NCBI RefSeq assembly: GCF_964355755.1
Contig: NC_092671.1
Span: 9,683,001 to 9,747,000 of the forward strand
From: Antedon mediterranea
Taxonomy: Eukaryota > Echinodermata > Crinoidea > Comatulida > Antedonidae
DNA: 64,000 bases
Reading direction: 5' to 3'
How positions within the stretch are numbered: position 1 is the stretch's first letter; every line of letters starts with the position of its first letter. Below are positions 1 through 11,742 of this stretch, one piece after another. Below the pieces are notes generated by a model. That model had not been told where the DNA came from. It saw only the letters and a list, made by a program, of their open reading frames with translations, and made no database searches. The translations under genes were made by a program, and so were the position numbers.

Positions 1-1386
1 AAACAACATTAAGGAATATCGTAGGAACATTATGGTTCAAAATGGTTTAACTTTGGATCTCTGTTAGAGTACTAATCAAGTTAAAAGTTTCAGCAAAGGT
101 AAGGATTGATATTAAGTAAAAGTATCGTCTACCTATAATTAATTCAGCCTTTATTTATTCTACAAAAAAAGGATAACATATAAATGAAGACGCGAATTCG
201 CTTTGTGTTTAAGAAGTTTTAAAGTTTCTTTTATATGTTTGTATAAAATAATCAGATATATTCAATATAATCAATCACTGTACTTTGTTTATCTCTATTT
301 CATACTTCTTTATTTTCAACGTTGGTTTTGTGTCTATGATATTTTATTCGGACCTCAATGGAAACTAATTCTTTTTTTGCAGGTATAATTGGGTTGTACT
401 GAATTCATAATCAAATGTTTTTCCTTTGTTTTTTCTCTGATGTTTTTCATTATACTTTTATGTATGATATTCATGATGTATGGATTCGAAATAAAAACAA
501 AACAATATGATAACATAGAAATAGAATAGACTTTAACGTTGTTTTTGGCATAACCCTTGACCGGTTGTTTCGAATAAATGAAACATGACATCTTTAAAAT
601 GCTGATTCATGGTCAGACAGAATTCCGGCCACATTTGTCGTTAGTCTGTTATCAATATTGTCCGACCTAATGAGGTTGAACTTTCATTTTTATGGAGGCA
701 TGCATCGAAAAAATGAGTTGGGTAAGAAATCATAAAGCCGTTTGGGGCGCTGATTTACCTTATGGTTTATGTTGTAAATCTTCCCAGCGTATTTCTAAAG
801 TGATATTATTACTTTACACCCTCCCCTCTGAATTCATCGCATAGACTTTATCAGTTTTAAATAACTTTATTTCAAACTGATGACATGTGTCTCAAGTTTT
901 GCATAAATTATTGTTTCCAAAATTCCAGAAAAGCATCATGGGAAATCTACACATCACGCACAATCCACCAACGGGCAAGTGGAATGTTGGTATTGGATGT
1001 AGTGTCTTTTCATTTTGTGAAGTAAACAGTAATTGTACTTATAGCGTAAGTAATCTAAATAGTCTAAATGTTTATATTATGCTTTTGCTTATAATATACA
1101 ACTGAAGTATCAATGAGCAATCTGTTATACTACGATATTCACATTACAGTACAGATCATGTCGGAGTGTTTTTAAGGACTTATAAATTGAATAAACATGA
1201 CTCCTTTAAGTGTGGCAATGGCATTTCTAATGTTTTCTTTACATATTAAATATTAATCATACGCTATTTTAATCTAAATATTCATATGTTACGCAAAGGT
1301 GACAGCTTTAACGCTCATGTACAAAATCCGAATGGAAGGTCTCCTCATAGGTTTATACATCTAATGATGTGTTCCTATATTTTCAG
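1..1386. other. 5' flank of the sulfotransferase gene; no supported gene
   Basis: AT-rich sequence with no recognisable coding exon. A possible splice donor GTAAGT lies at 1046. Because the first coding exon of the sulfotransferase is preceded by a good acceptor (TTTTCAG ending at 1386), an untranslated leader exon probably lies somewhere here. The region ending at 1045 is one candidate, unproven. Confidence 0.4.
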
Positions 1387-1389
1387 AAT

Positions 1390-3428
1390 ATGAGAAAGGT
1401 TCTAACATGGAGGAAAGTATCGTTGTTTTGCTTGTTTTTTCTTCTAACCTACGTGTTTGTTATTACAGATCTCGGTAGGTATAACTATGATCCTGTTCAT
1501 ACTTATTTATTTACCCGGGTAAACTAACCTAACCGGCTAATGTTAGCGATTTGGCCCATAAGACAAATTACCCGGGTAACTAACCTAACCGGCTAATGTT
1601 AGCGATGTGGCCCATGATACTAACTTACCCGGGTAGCTAACCTAACCGGCTAATGTTAGCGATTTGGCCCATGAGACTAACTTACCCGGGTAACTAACCT
1701 AACCGGGTAACTAACCTAACCGGTTAATGTTACCGATTTAGCCCATGAGACTAACTTACATGGGTAACTAACCTAACCTGGGTAACTAACCTAACCTGGG
1801 TAACTAACCTAACCGGCTACTGTAGGTATAACTATGATCCTGTTCATATTATTTATTTACCCGGGTAAACTAACCTAACCGGCTAATGTTAGCGATTTGG
1901 CCCATAAGACAAATTACCCGGGTAACTAACTTAAGCGGCTAATGTTACTGATTTGGCCCATGAGACTAACTTACCCGGGTAACTAACCTAACCGGGTAAC
2001 TAAACTTACCGGCTAATGTTACTGATTTGGCCCATGAGACTAACTTACCCGGGTAACTAACCTAACCGGGTAACTAAACATACTGAACGGGCCCTATAGA
2101 TGTTTGATGACATTTACTGAAAAAAACCTTGTAGACTACATTGATAAGACACCATTTTATAGTTAATTAACGGTTCCTCATGTAAATAAACCGAACTTGA
2201 TGATGAATATGAGGTGGTTCAGATTCAATCAGCACTCACCTTTCTTAAATTTGGAATACTCCATTGATTGCACACCGTATTGCCTTTCGTGTAGTATTTT
2301 TAACATACAACAATACACGCGGGTTATTTTGTAGCCTACAAATATTTCTTAATCGCTTGTTTTTTCTCTTTTTCGAAACAGATAATTACAAACATGTCCA
2401 ACAATATAAATACGATGGGACAGAAAAAAGAAGAAAACAACACAGTTCCAGGCCCCTTGGAAATGGAATTCCAAAGGTAAATAATTACCTCATAGTTTAA
2501 CATTTTTGATTAGTTCTGACGAATAAAAATGATGATCGAAATATTGTAAACAATATATATATATATGTATTATTTTTTGCAGTTGATAGATGTGAAAAAA
2601 CAAGCCGAGCAGCAATCGAAAAGGAAAGAATTTATACATAATCAGTGTCTACAATCTCCACAACAGTCTATCGAGAGCATACAGGACACAATAGGGAGTC
2701 ATGTGATGATAAACGACAAATATAAACTCATGTTCTGTTACATTCCAAAAATTGGCTGTACAACATGGAAACGAATATTCTTAGTATTGAGCGGGTTTCT
2801 TAACAGCACATTAGACTTGAAACCTGGAGAAGTTAAGGCAGCATTCCCTAATATTACAACTCTGAAACAGCTACCGGCCAAAGAAGCACTTGAAAAACTA
2901 AACACGTATACAAAGATTACATTCGTTCGGCACCCATTCTCACGGGTTTTATCCGCCTTCAGAAGCAAACTTAGACCCGGACTTAAATTTGATTATACGA
3001 AACAATGGCGGGATAACTTAGGCCAGTATATTATGAATCAATACAGATCAAAGGAAAATATAACTGATAATTACGACTTGTCGTTTTCGGAGTTTGTACG
3101 ATATCTTGGAGACAACGCACAGAGACATCACCGCTATTTTAACAACAATCATTTTTACAGTCAGTACAAAACGTGTCTACCTTGTCATGTTAATTATGAT
3201 TACATCGGCACTATGGAAACGTTTAAAGATGATGCGGAATACATGTTGAATACATTAGTGCGAGATCGCTTTGTAGAATTGCCAATAGTGTCGGGTACAA
3301 ATAGTTCATCTTTACGGTTACAGGGGGACTATTATTTTAAAGTTCCGTTAGACTATTTGGAATTACTGTACAAGCGCTACAGAGATGATTTCAAAATGTT
3401 TGGATATTCTCCAAATGGGTTTTTGTGA
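1390..3428 (+). CDS. Carbohydrate sulfotransferase, HNK-1/CHST8-14 family
   Basis: Golgi type II membrane enzyme predicted to transfer sulfate from PAPS to glycan hydroxyls. Coding exons are 1390-1474, 2382-2476 and 2583-3428, all with GT-AG introns, giving 341 aa, a usual length for the family. Exon 1 encodes a short basic cytoplasmic tail and a hydrophobic signal anchor (about residues 10-25). Exon 2 encodes a basic polar stem. Exon 3 is the catalytic domain with the 5'-phosphosulfate motif CYIPKIGCTTWKR (about 112-124) and the 3'-phosphate motif FVRHPFSRVLSAF (about 174-186), both characteristic of the Sulfotransfer_2 fold. A polyadenylation signal AATAAA lies at 3475-3480. The exact acceptor (HNK-1, chondroitin/dermatan or GalNAc-4-O) cannot be told from sequence. 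The assignment to the family is firm; the choice of first exon is likely because the phase and membrane anchor fit. Confidence 0.88.
1475..2085. repeat. Minisatellite filling sulfotransferase intron 1
   Basis: Irregular tandem array built from ACCCGGGTAACTAACCTAAC and CGGCTAATGTTAGCGATTTG modules, unit about 57-60 bp. It begins right at the splice donor. A higher-order copy starts at 1822, where GTAGGTATAACTATGATCCT recurs 347 bp after its first occurrence at 1475. Confidence 0.9.
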
Positions 3429-3650
3429 ATTATTTCATAAATATTTAATTTATTTAAAAAATCAATAGAAAAATAATAAAATGTATTTATAAAATCAAGT
3501 TGTTGTGCAGTTTCTCTTGTATATTATAAAAGAATATGAATTGTATAATTGAATAAGAATTTGAATTATTAATAACCTTTAAGCCTAGACCAACAAAAAA
3601 TTTCAATGGGAAATTTGACAGCTGACGTTATCATTATTGTTTATTTATTA

Positions 3651-4252
3651 CCTCCGCCAAGGAGGTTATGTTTTCATCCCTGTATGTTTGTGTGTATGTT
3701 TGTGTGTGTGTTTGTGTGTTTGTGTGTGTGTCTGTGAACAGCCTGGAGGCCACAGTTTTTATCCGATTCTAACCAAATTTGGACACAATGATCTATGCCC
3801 AAAAAGCTCGGACGAGTTCGAATTTGAGGGGGAAAGGTCATAGGTCGAGGTCACAACTAACAAAAAACTATTTTACTGTCTAGAGACCACAGTTTTGATC
3901 CGATTCTCACCAAACTTAGCCACAATGATCAATGACACATCATATAATTGTGGTTACATTTTGAAGGGTCAGGGTCAAAGATCAAGGTCCACCAAAAAAA
4001 AAAAAATAAAAAATAAAAAAATAATTAAAAAAAAAAAACCCTCAGTGGGGCTTGAACCAGCGACCTCAACTGTGAGAGGCTGGATACATAACCATTACAC
4101 CACACTGTCATCCACAACTTTGTAGTGTGCAGTTAACATATTTACACTTAGAACTAATAAAAAAAATGTTAAAAAAAAATATTCAGGGGGCATTTTATGT
4201 AGAGGAATTTTACAGTAGGCGGAGGTTTGTACTCTCGGAGTACCCTCTAGTT
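3651..4252. mobile_element. Terminal-inverted-repeat non-autonomous element with tRNA-like segment
   Basis: The element begins CCTCCGCCAAGGAGG and ends near AGTAGGCGGAGGTT followed by CTCGGAGTACCCTCTAG, so the ends carry the inverted repeat CCTCCGCC/GGCGGAGG. Inside are a TG-rich microsatellite (3685-3740), twice-repeated text of the type ACAGTTTTKATCCGATTCT, an A-rich stretch, and around 4040-4115 a reverse-complement tRNA-like segment (GGGGCTTGAACCAGCGACCT resembles an inverted B box). Elements with the CCTCCGCCAAGGAGG start are widespread in marine invertebrates, as I recall. No transposase is present. Confidence 0.65.
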
Positions 4253-4259
4253 TATTTTA

Positions 4260-6780
4260 TTTTAACACAGTGATTTAATTAATTATGCAAAAAAATTAAT
4301 AGCTTATATTTTAATTCGGGTTAGCCTTCATAATGAAAAGACATCGCATACATTATAAACTGAAACTCTGTATAGGCTACTGTACACCTGTGAGCGAATG
4401 AAATATTATTATAACGAATTACATGTACTAGATGGCACGCTCGCTTCGCTCGCGTACCATCTAGGGGTGCTCACAGATGGTTCTCGAATACAGTAGAATC
4501 CACGGACGGGGACTTTTTTGGGACACTAAACAAAAACGGAAGTGTCCCCCTAATTGGGGTATTCAGAAATAGAGACAACAAAACCAATACTGGATTCCAT
4601 AAAGGACAATTAATTTATGTGGATTAAAGAAATTAGGGAGAAATGGAAATGTATGTACGGGAATTGGGCGGCACGTGGTGGTGGTGATGGAACCGCAGTA
4701 ATAAAGTTGATTGTATTTATATATTATAAGAACCAAACTAAATAAATAGACCTAGACATTCTGCGAAATGGAAATCGGAAATGCAAGCTCCTATTCAGTG
4801 AAAAATTAAACTGTAGTCTACCTAAATATTTAGGGCAAATCATCGGTTGTGGTGTTGAAATTCCTGTAAACATTTGTGTGAACCAAACTGGGTCGAATTT
4901 CTGTCATGAGTACTGATTTGTTGGCCTGTGATTTATGACGCCTAAGGGATCTATCTAGACTTATTTTTTAGAATAATGTACGTACCTGTCAGATACAATT
5001 GTCTTGTGTCGTATAATAAATAAGTACTGTAATAGTTACTGAAGTTACTATTACAATCTCGTCAATGAAAACACGAAAATGTATATGCACTTACTTATGA
5101 AAACGTATACAGTATTATACTCAGTTATTGAAACAGTAGGTTTAAAAAAGTTTCGTTTGTCTGTAAAATGATGTAATCAAGCTGTTTACATGAGTCTTAA
5201 TTTATAAGCACATCAAACTTACATAGAAAGTAGGGTATCATAAATTTGGCCTTAGCACTCGGGGGAGTGGCTAAGATGAAGTCCGTGGGACTACTAAATA
5301 TAAATTGTAATGAACCTCGAGGGACATAAATAGGAATATTTCATGTTTCATTATCAATGTATAATAAATGGAAACTGTTTACCGATTCAAATAATAGAAA
5401 TTGGTTTTTAACATTTTCCGAACCTATTGCAAGTTTATTCTCAAAGGGCCCATATATTTACCTACCGTATGTGTTAAACCAAGGGCTCATAAATTTACCT
5501 ACAGTACTTGTGTTAAACCAAACTCTGGCAGACTGAGAGATTGGGATGTTCCATTCATCGCAAATCAATACATTTGTATAATCGTATATTAAATCTATCA
5601 AAATAGTATTTTTTAAAGAAAATCGGCCTGTCTTCAACATTATGATGGTGTACTCTAGCTGTTCAACCGGTTTTCAGCTATTAAAAACAATTATCGTAGA
5701 AGGAGATAGAAAAATTCGAAGCCTCCTCGCATTTTTTTGGCGGGTATTTTTCAAGATGGACATCCATTAGACAGTGTATACCACGATCGGAAAACACCCC
5801 TATTTGGGGCAAATCGTTGAACCTAAATTCGTTTTAATCGTCAATAACTAATTATCTAACTCAATTTAATTAGTAAACAGGGTTACATCAGGCGGTTAAA
5901 ATCAGTACCGAAAGTACGAACCAACTTTACATACCATCGAGTGAAAATTCTAGAAGTAAGGCGCGATTTACCGAATTTTGCCCTTACGTAAATTTATATA
6001 TAGATACTAGTAACTGTACACCAGTAAAATAATAAGATCTAACGGTGTGATTGAGATCTAAACGATAGGTACAGTGCCTAGGGTGATGTACTTTAAAATA
6101 CTCGCCCCACCACCACAATGATATTGATACACACTGGTCTGAACGTATCCCCCATGCGTCTTTTGTGTTGTTTACTGCTGAATCTGCCGCGCATTTATGC
6201 CTCGATACGTCAACACCCAACTTGAAGATGTGTTTGTCTAGGCGGGCTAATGAATTCGTCTAGGCCATGACAGACAAGACATTTCACTGATGAAACGTAT
6301 TCTCAAGTGTAAATGAATGTCTTATATTCTATAGAGGCATCACGACATAACAAGATTATTTAATTATACTCTTTAACAATTCCCCCTTTTGTTTCAATTT
6401 GAAAACAGACTAAATTGAATTAATATGTTTCAAACTTTGGTCAATTTAGAGAAAGGAAACACATTTGCTATTAATATAACGTATGAAGTTATAATCTAAA
6501 CCATGAGGTGGCTAAAGGCATAAACAAGGTAGTTGATATTCGCAAACGCATACACAATCAACACAACCAATTTAGCAGAATGTGAACAATGTGTGTCTAA
6601 TACGGCATAGATCTATATTGTTTTGAAATGCACATTATTACTTGCGCATGATAAATAGAAAAACAGGTAGGAGCTAGCCTACACTGTATGTAAACATGAC
6701 TGAATATTATTTGGATCAGCTGTAGTCTAAGTAGTAATATAGAACGAGAAAGGGTTTTTAAGAATCTGTGGTCAAATAAT
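4260..6780. other. Non-coding interval with one nested hairpin
   Basis: No supported gene. It contains a nested inverted repeat at 4387-4477. Around 4490-4560 lies part of a dispersed repeat with CAGTAGAAtCC and GTGTCCCC motifs also seen near 17.8, 21.65 and 36.15 kb. Open frames on both strands near 5.4-6.2 kb look like chance. Confidence 0.5.
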
Positions 6781-7410
6781 TTTTATCCAATTGGATCACA
6801 TGATTTTATCCGGATCACAGAATGTTAGTCGGATCACACAATGTTTGACCGGATCACATAATGTTTATCAGGATCACATAATGTTTATCCGGATCACAGA
6901 ATGTTAGTCGGATCACGCAATGTTTGACCGGGTCACATAAAGTTCATTCGGATCACATAATGCTTATCCAGATAACATAAATGTTAGAGTTATAATGTAA
7001 TGTTAGTTATCTGAATCACAAAATCTTCACCCAGATCAATAATGTTCATCCGGGTCATCTAATTCTTATCCAAATCACACAATATTCATCCGAGTCACTT
7101 AATGCTAATCAGTCACTTAATGTTAGTTGGGGTTACCTAATGTTTATCCAGATCACATAACGTTCATCCGGGTCACTTAATGTTAGTCAGAGTCACATAA
7201 TGTTAGTTGGGTCACATAATATTTATCTAAATCATAATGTTCACCCAGATCATATGTTTATCCGGAAAACATAATGTTCACCCGATCATATGTTTTATTC
7301 GGATCACATAATGTTTATTACTCATATAAATAATGTTTGTCCGGGTCACATAATGTTCATCCCGGTCACACAATGTTTATTCGTGGCACATATTTTTCAT
7401 CAGGATCAAT
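6781..7410. repeat. Degenerate ~20-bp satellite-like array
   Basis: About 630 bp of diverged tandem units with consensus ATCCGGATCACATAATGTTT. Units vary between Cs and Gs (CCGG, CAGG, CCGA) and in length, so the array is old. No open frame runs through it. Confidence 0.9.
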
Positions 7411-8700
7411 ATGGTCAATGGTTTATTAAGACAAGTATATAACATACATGCTCACAATTGATAAAAACAAATTCACGAAAATAATTTTATTTTTATATGT
7501 TATAATTTTATTTTCATATGTTGTAATTAATAGATGATTGAATACCACAAAACACTATGATTTGTCACGTTCCTCATACAAATTAATTTAAACGAAACAA
7601 AGTGAAATACAGTAGGCGGGCATGCGATAACGTGTCAATTACGGTGACTTCCGAACTCCACGCTTTTGATTTCTAAGGTTAGCCTCATGCATGCTAAAAA
7701 TAATATAACTAAACGGTCATGGATAAATTGAAGCAAACAGATACCTGGACGTGTTAAAATTGGTTTTAGCCCATGCAGAGATGTTTGTTTTTGTTGTACG
7801 AGAATATTGGTTGCGGGATTTAGTATAAGTAGTCCTACTGGGCAAAAAGAATCACATTCACCGGTTAATAGCTGCGTACGGTATAAGATCTCAACAATTT
7901 TCACTAGAATTTATTTATAGTTTCTTATTTTTAAGATCGTACGTGAACTTTGTATCTAACTAACTAACTGTCTATAAAAGACTGAGCATAGACTAGCTTG
8001 CATAGAAATAATCGGTAAGTTTTATTTTACTAATTCGAAACAAAAATAACATCCCTCACGTATGCCTACGTCATGTAAAGAAGCCAGGGGAACTAATGTC
8101 ATTTCAAGATTGTCACCACTGAGAAGATGATTCATGCAAGATTCGCACGGTAAACATAGGCTATTATGACGCTCAATCTTCAAATTACGTACAACTATGG
8201 ACTGTTATGAGGTGCATAATATTACAGGATAGATAACAATAATTTAGTTTATCCTTAACAAGGCAATATTATAGCATAATTATTGAATTTTAAAAAGTTG
8301 ATATTTTGCCCATTTTTCGAAAGAATTTTCCTGTACTAAAGTACAGGAAAATTATTCGAAAAATTTCGACCTATTTATTTTTTGCCAAAACTAGATACTA
8401 TGGCTGTATTAGATAATGATAACACAATATTAAATGTAGACTCATTTCAGGCATTAGCCCGTGGAGTAGAAAAAGTCGTGAGTTACAACCCTGACACAGG
8501 TCAAGATTCAACCCTGGACATTGTGACCGGAAAGGCACGTTAATCACCAAGCTCCGCTACAAAATAATCATCACTGTCAAATGCTAATTGAATATTAAAT
8601 ACAGGAAAATCTAAGATAGAATGCTGACCTAAACACGTGCGAAATATTAAGTTCTTGCTTGGTTGACAAACAGAATATTTGATGTGGGCGCGTGACACTT
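7411..8700. other. Non-coding interval with a foldback at 8312-8364
   Basis: No gene supported. The only clear structure is the inverted repeat 8312-8364, with arms ATTTTCCTGTACT / AGTACAGGAAAAT separated by two bases and imperfect extension into TTTTTCGAA / TTCGAAAAA. Confidence 0.5.
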
Positions 8701-8701
8701 G

Positions 8702-8962
8702 ACCAATCACAGGCACATACAAGAATCGCGTAACAACAAAGGGGACCTCTTGATGAGTGACAGTGGCCGTGTGTATACTAGTACACCGGGGCAACCCCCT
8801 ACTCGTCTCGAAAGATGTATTAGGTTCTTTAAAGTGCAAATGAGACAGATGTGTACACTGGACCTACGGTTTATAGTCCTCATCCGAGAAGACTCGTTCT
8901 ACCACCAGAACCATGGTGCGAGTGAGACTCGAACCCTTGCCGATGTTAATATTATATATATT
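8702..8962 (-). mobile_element. tRNA-derived SINE (family A) body, minus orientation
   Basis: On the minus strand it reads from the B box (GGTTCGAGTCTCACTC) through CCATGGTTCTGGTGGTAGAA, CGGTTTATAG-type text in reverse, and GTGCACTTTAAAGAACCTA-like text to GTACACCGGGGCAACCCC in reverse. A second copy on the plus strand at 17856-18175 matches over about 220 bp. The A-box part of this copy lies apart, at about 9380-9415, because other sequence separates the two halves. Confidence 0.75.
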
Positions 8963-8970
8963 AACATTTA

Positions 8971-9381
8971 GTTTAGAATTAATGTTCTTTGCCTGATTTG
9001 TTTATATATATAAAAGTATCTCTTTGGAGATTCCGCCTCGTGAATAAAAATACTGTAAGATGAGGGCGTATCAATTTGATCTCTGGTGCGCGTGCGTACA
9101 ACTGAGGACTAGTGCTGTTCCGCCGTACCACGCCGAGAATGTTAAAGAGTCGCTATCCAATCGAGTTCGAACAATACCATGAAAGCCCCAGTGGTCTAAT
9201 GGTTAGGACATCTGCATATCAAGCAGGCGGTCCGAGTTCGAGTCTCGGTTGGGGGGACTTTTTCTCATTCTCACAGATTTCCTCATCTTTATCGTTTCAA
9301 ATTAATTAATTAAATTTCAGTATATCACCGGGCGGTTTAGAATTAATGTTCTTTGCCTGATTTGTTTATATATATATATAT
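8971..9381. mobile_element. Insertion splitting SINE A, bounded by a ~40-bp direct repeat
   Basis: GTTTAGAATTAATGTTCTTT followed by GCCTGATTTGTTTATATATA occurs at 8971-9012 and again at 9337-9378. Between the copies lies the tRNA-like SINE B head (9183-9256). Beyond the second copy, TTAACCGCTTGGCCACTTGC (9386-9405) is the reverse complement of the SINE A A-box region. Part of the repeated text also follows the SINE B copy at 17.65 kb, so it may be SINE B tail. Confidence 0.6.
9183..9260 (+). mobile_element. tRNA-like SINE B head
   Basis: It folds as a tRNA: a near-complete acceptor (GCCCCAG/TTGGGGG with one mismatch), a D arm GTCT...GGAC, an anticodon stem CTGC/GCAG with loop ATATCAA, and a perfect T arm CCGAG-TTCGAGT-CTCGG. 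The implied anticodon AUC is not used by normal animal tRNAs. A second copy with the same odd loop exists at 17680-17757, so I call this a tRNA-derived repeat and not a functional tRNA. It resembles tRNA-Glu/Asp in the D arm. Confidence 0.65.
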
Positions 9382-9770
9382 GTTAACTTAACCGCTTGGC
9401 CACTTGCCGCTCTTGATCAACCTTTATACCTACTCTAGGCCTATATGATATTTGTATTTGATTGTTACTTTCTGTTGTTTCTAGAGGCTATAGTGTTTCT
9501 GTACTCCTGCTAGATAACCTAACTAGGCCTTAATTTAGTTTGAAAGTACCGTATGGACGTTTTCTAATCATAGAACTATTTATTGACTATGTTTTAATGA
9601 ATCATGACAGTTGGCCCAAGAAACTTATATTCAACATGCAATACAATGGGAATTTCATTTCCTTGACACTTTAAGATTAATTTCCAAGTCCCTATAGTTC
9701 AAATATCAAAATAGGCAATTTCATAGTAGTAAAACGGTTAGAAGCATGCACTGCTGAGATTAGTAAATGG

Positions 9771-10575
9771 ATGGGCTCCAACTTCCTCAAGCTAAATGAT
9801 AAAAAGACCGAGGTGATCCTATTTGGTTCTGTTCAGCAGAGAAAAAAGATCCGGTTTGATGGCCTACATATTGGTGGCGTACTAGTCAATCCATCATCAG
9901 AAGTTCGTAACCTTGGTGTACAACTTGATTGTAAAATGACCATGGAATCACATATCAACAAAATCTGCCGATCTGCTATTTTCCATTTATGTAACATCGC
10001 CAAGATCAGACGTCACTTGAACCATTGTGCAACAGAGCAGATTGTACATGCTTTTGTTACCAGTCGGCTTGATATGGGAAATTCCCTGCTGTATGGTCTG
10101 CCAAAGAAGCAGTTGCGGACTCTCCAGAAGGTGCAAAATTGGGCAGCTCGCTTGGTGATGTGTGCCAAGAAGTATGATCACGTCACACCATTGTTCAAAG
10201 AGTTAAATTGGCTACCCATGGAGTCACGTGTTAAATTTAAGATCCTGCTGCTGGTGTTCCGATGCCTAAATAGTTGCGCTCCAAAATATCTCTCAGAATT
10301 GTTGACAGTCAAGAAGGGAAAGCGAGAACTAAGATCTAGTCATCAGGTGCTACTGGACATTCCAAGGAGCAAACATAGTTGGGGAGATCGGACTTTCAGT
10401 GTTGCTGGACCTAGGCTCTGGAACCACCTACCCTTGAACATTAAACACACATCATTATTGAGTCACTTTAAGTCACTACTCAAAACTCACCTTTTCTGAT
10501 TTTTTTACAGCGCCATGAGCAATGAATGTTGGAATGGCGCTATATAAATCGAACGATTGATTGATTGATTGAAAA
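9771..10575 (+). mobile_element. 5'-truncated non-LTR retrotransposon (CR1/L2-like), 3' end of ORF2
   Basis: An open frame of 242 aa (9771-10499) corresponds to the C-terminal end of a reverse transcriptase ORF2: LNDKKTEVILFG, then NLGVQLDCKM, then SRLDMGNSLLYGLP and the thumb-like GPRLWNHLPL. The catalytic core (FADD box) is absent, so the copy is dead on arrival. The 3' end has a stem (AGCGCCATGA...GGAATGGCGCT), the text TGGCGCTATATAAAT, and a (GATT)n tail at 10556-10574, as expected for CR1/L2 elements. The frame remains open over 240 codons, which suggests a young insertion. Confidence 0.85.
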
Positions 10576-11742
10576 GAGTTTCATTATGCTCTGTATTATT
10601 AAGTTTTCTTTTGCTACATCGCCCTCTACGGTAGGATATACACATCAATCAACGACGCAGGTATAAAAAAAACTTCAGAAGAAATAATACTAAACCAGGT
10701 TATAAATGGCATGGTCGTACAAAGTATATAAATAATGCAAGATTTTTAAAGGTGATTTATGGTAATTCGTCCATAAAATAAATTGATATCATTGGAGTGA
10801 CTTTTTGTATACTTTATTTTTTTTAATAGTTACTTTGGTCGGCATCAATTACCGCTGACGACTAGGTCATACTCACGCATGTGCAGTATGTTCTATCCAT
10901 CATGAACGCCAATGTGGCAAATAAAATCTGCACAAAACATAAATAAAAAAGCACAGTTCTGGTTGTTACTTATGGCTTAATTGATATTCTTTATTGGCAT
11001 GTGGCACAATTATTATCAAAATTACCTAGTACCAAAGTAATTAGAAGTAGGCCTAATTCATCTTTTAAGCATTACTTTTTTTTATTTCCTATTTTAAGGC
11101 CTATAGATTTTATACAATTTCTATCTTCTATATTCACTAAAACAGTAATATTTCTCATTTATAGAAGAAGGGTTAATCAGAGATCACGTTGATTTCCCGA
11201 GGACAGTGTTTTATGATATTAATCATCTTTACGTTTAGTTGAATACTAGGAAAATGTGGGTGCCACAAAGGATATGTAAATATTGCTATAGGGCCTAACG
11301 CAGTTAATAAACAAAAACAGTCTTTGCAAATATAACGTTTGGTTCTTCTTCGTCGTCTTCTGTGAGATAGGCGTTATGCATAATCGAATAAAGTATTATA
11401 TAATGTATCTAGTGGTAAATTACAGCGGTCATGTAAATCATAAACGTTTAGTTTTTCCATTTTTGTTTTAAAACTGTTGCACAAAATTGCCATCGCATGC
11501 ATGTATAAGCTTACATAGCAGTTTTCTATTATATGGGGATCTAAACAAGTAGTTTCGAGATTGTGATTTGAATTGGCATTTACTAGTCATCTTGTCCAAA
11601 CGATATGCACAGGGCCGCCTTGGGAGATGTTAAGTAATTGTTTTCCTGCTGAATAATATTTGGAAACTCTTGGAAAATCTCCATGTCACACATCACATGC
11701 ATTCTCTATAGCGTCGCCAATGTTAATTATTTTGTTTCCAAA
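10576..11742. other. Non-coding interval
   Basis: AT-rich with no domain-bearing open frame. It may include the 3' untranslated region of the minus-strand gene that ends at 11743. Confidence 0.4.

Noticed and set aside
887-1105. Possible first coding exon of the sulfotransferase
   Set aside because: A donor-like GTAAGT exists at 1046, but the peptide has no cytoplasmic-tail/anchor character and the exon at 1390 already has a start codon and membrane anchor.
1475-2085. CRISPR-like array of regularly spaced repeats
   Set aside because: Units are contiguous and diverged with no unique spacers, and the setting is a eukaryotic intron.
8540-8971. Overlapping 90-99 codon frames on both strands
   Set aside because: Both lie within the SINE A copy and have no protein-family features.
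9183-9256. Functional tRNA-Asp/Glu gene
   Set aside because: The anticodon would be AUC, the first acceptor pair is mismatched, and a second degraded copy shares the same odd loop, so it is a SINE.
9771-10499. Host protein-coding gene
   Set aside because: The sequence is the C-terminal end of a non-LTR reverse transcriptase with a retroelement 3' end and (GATT)n tail.
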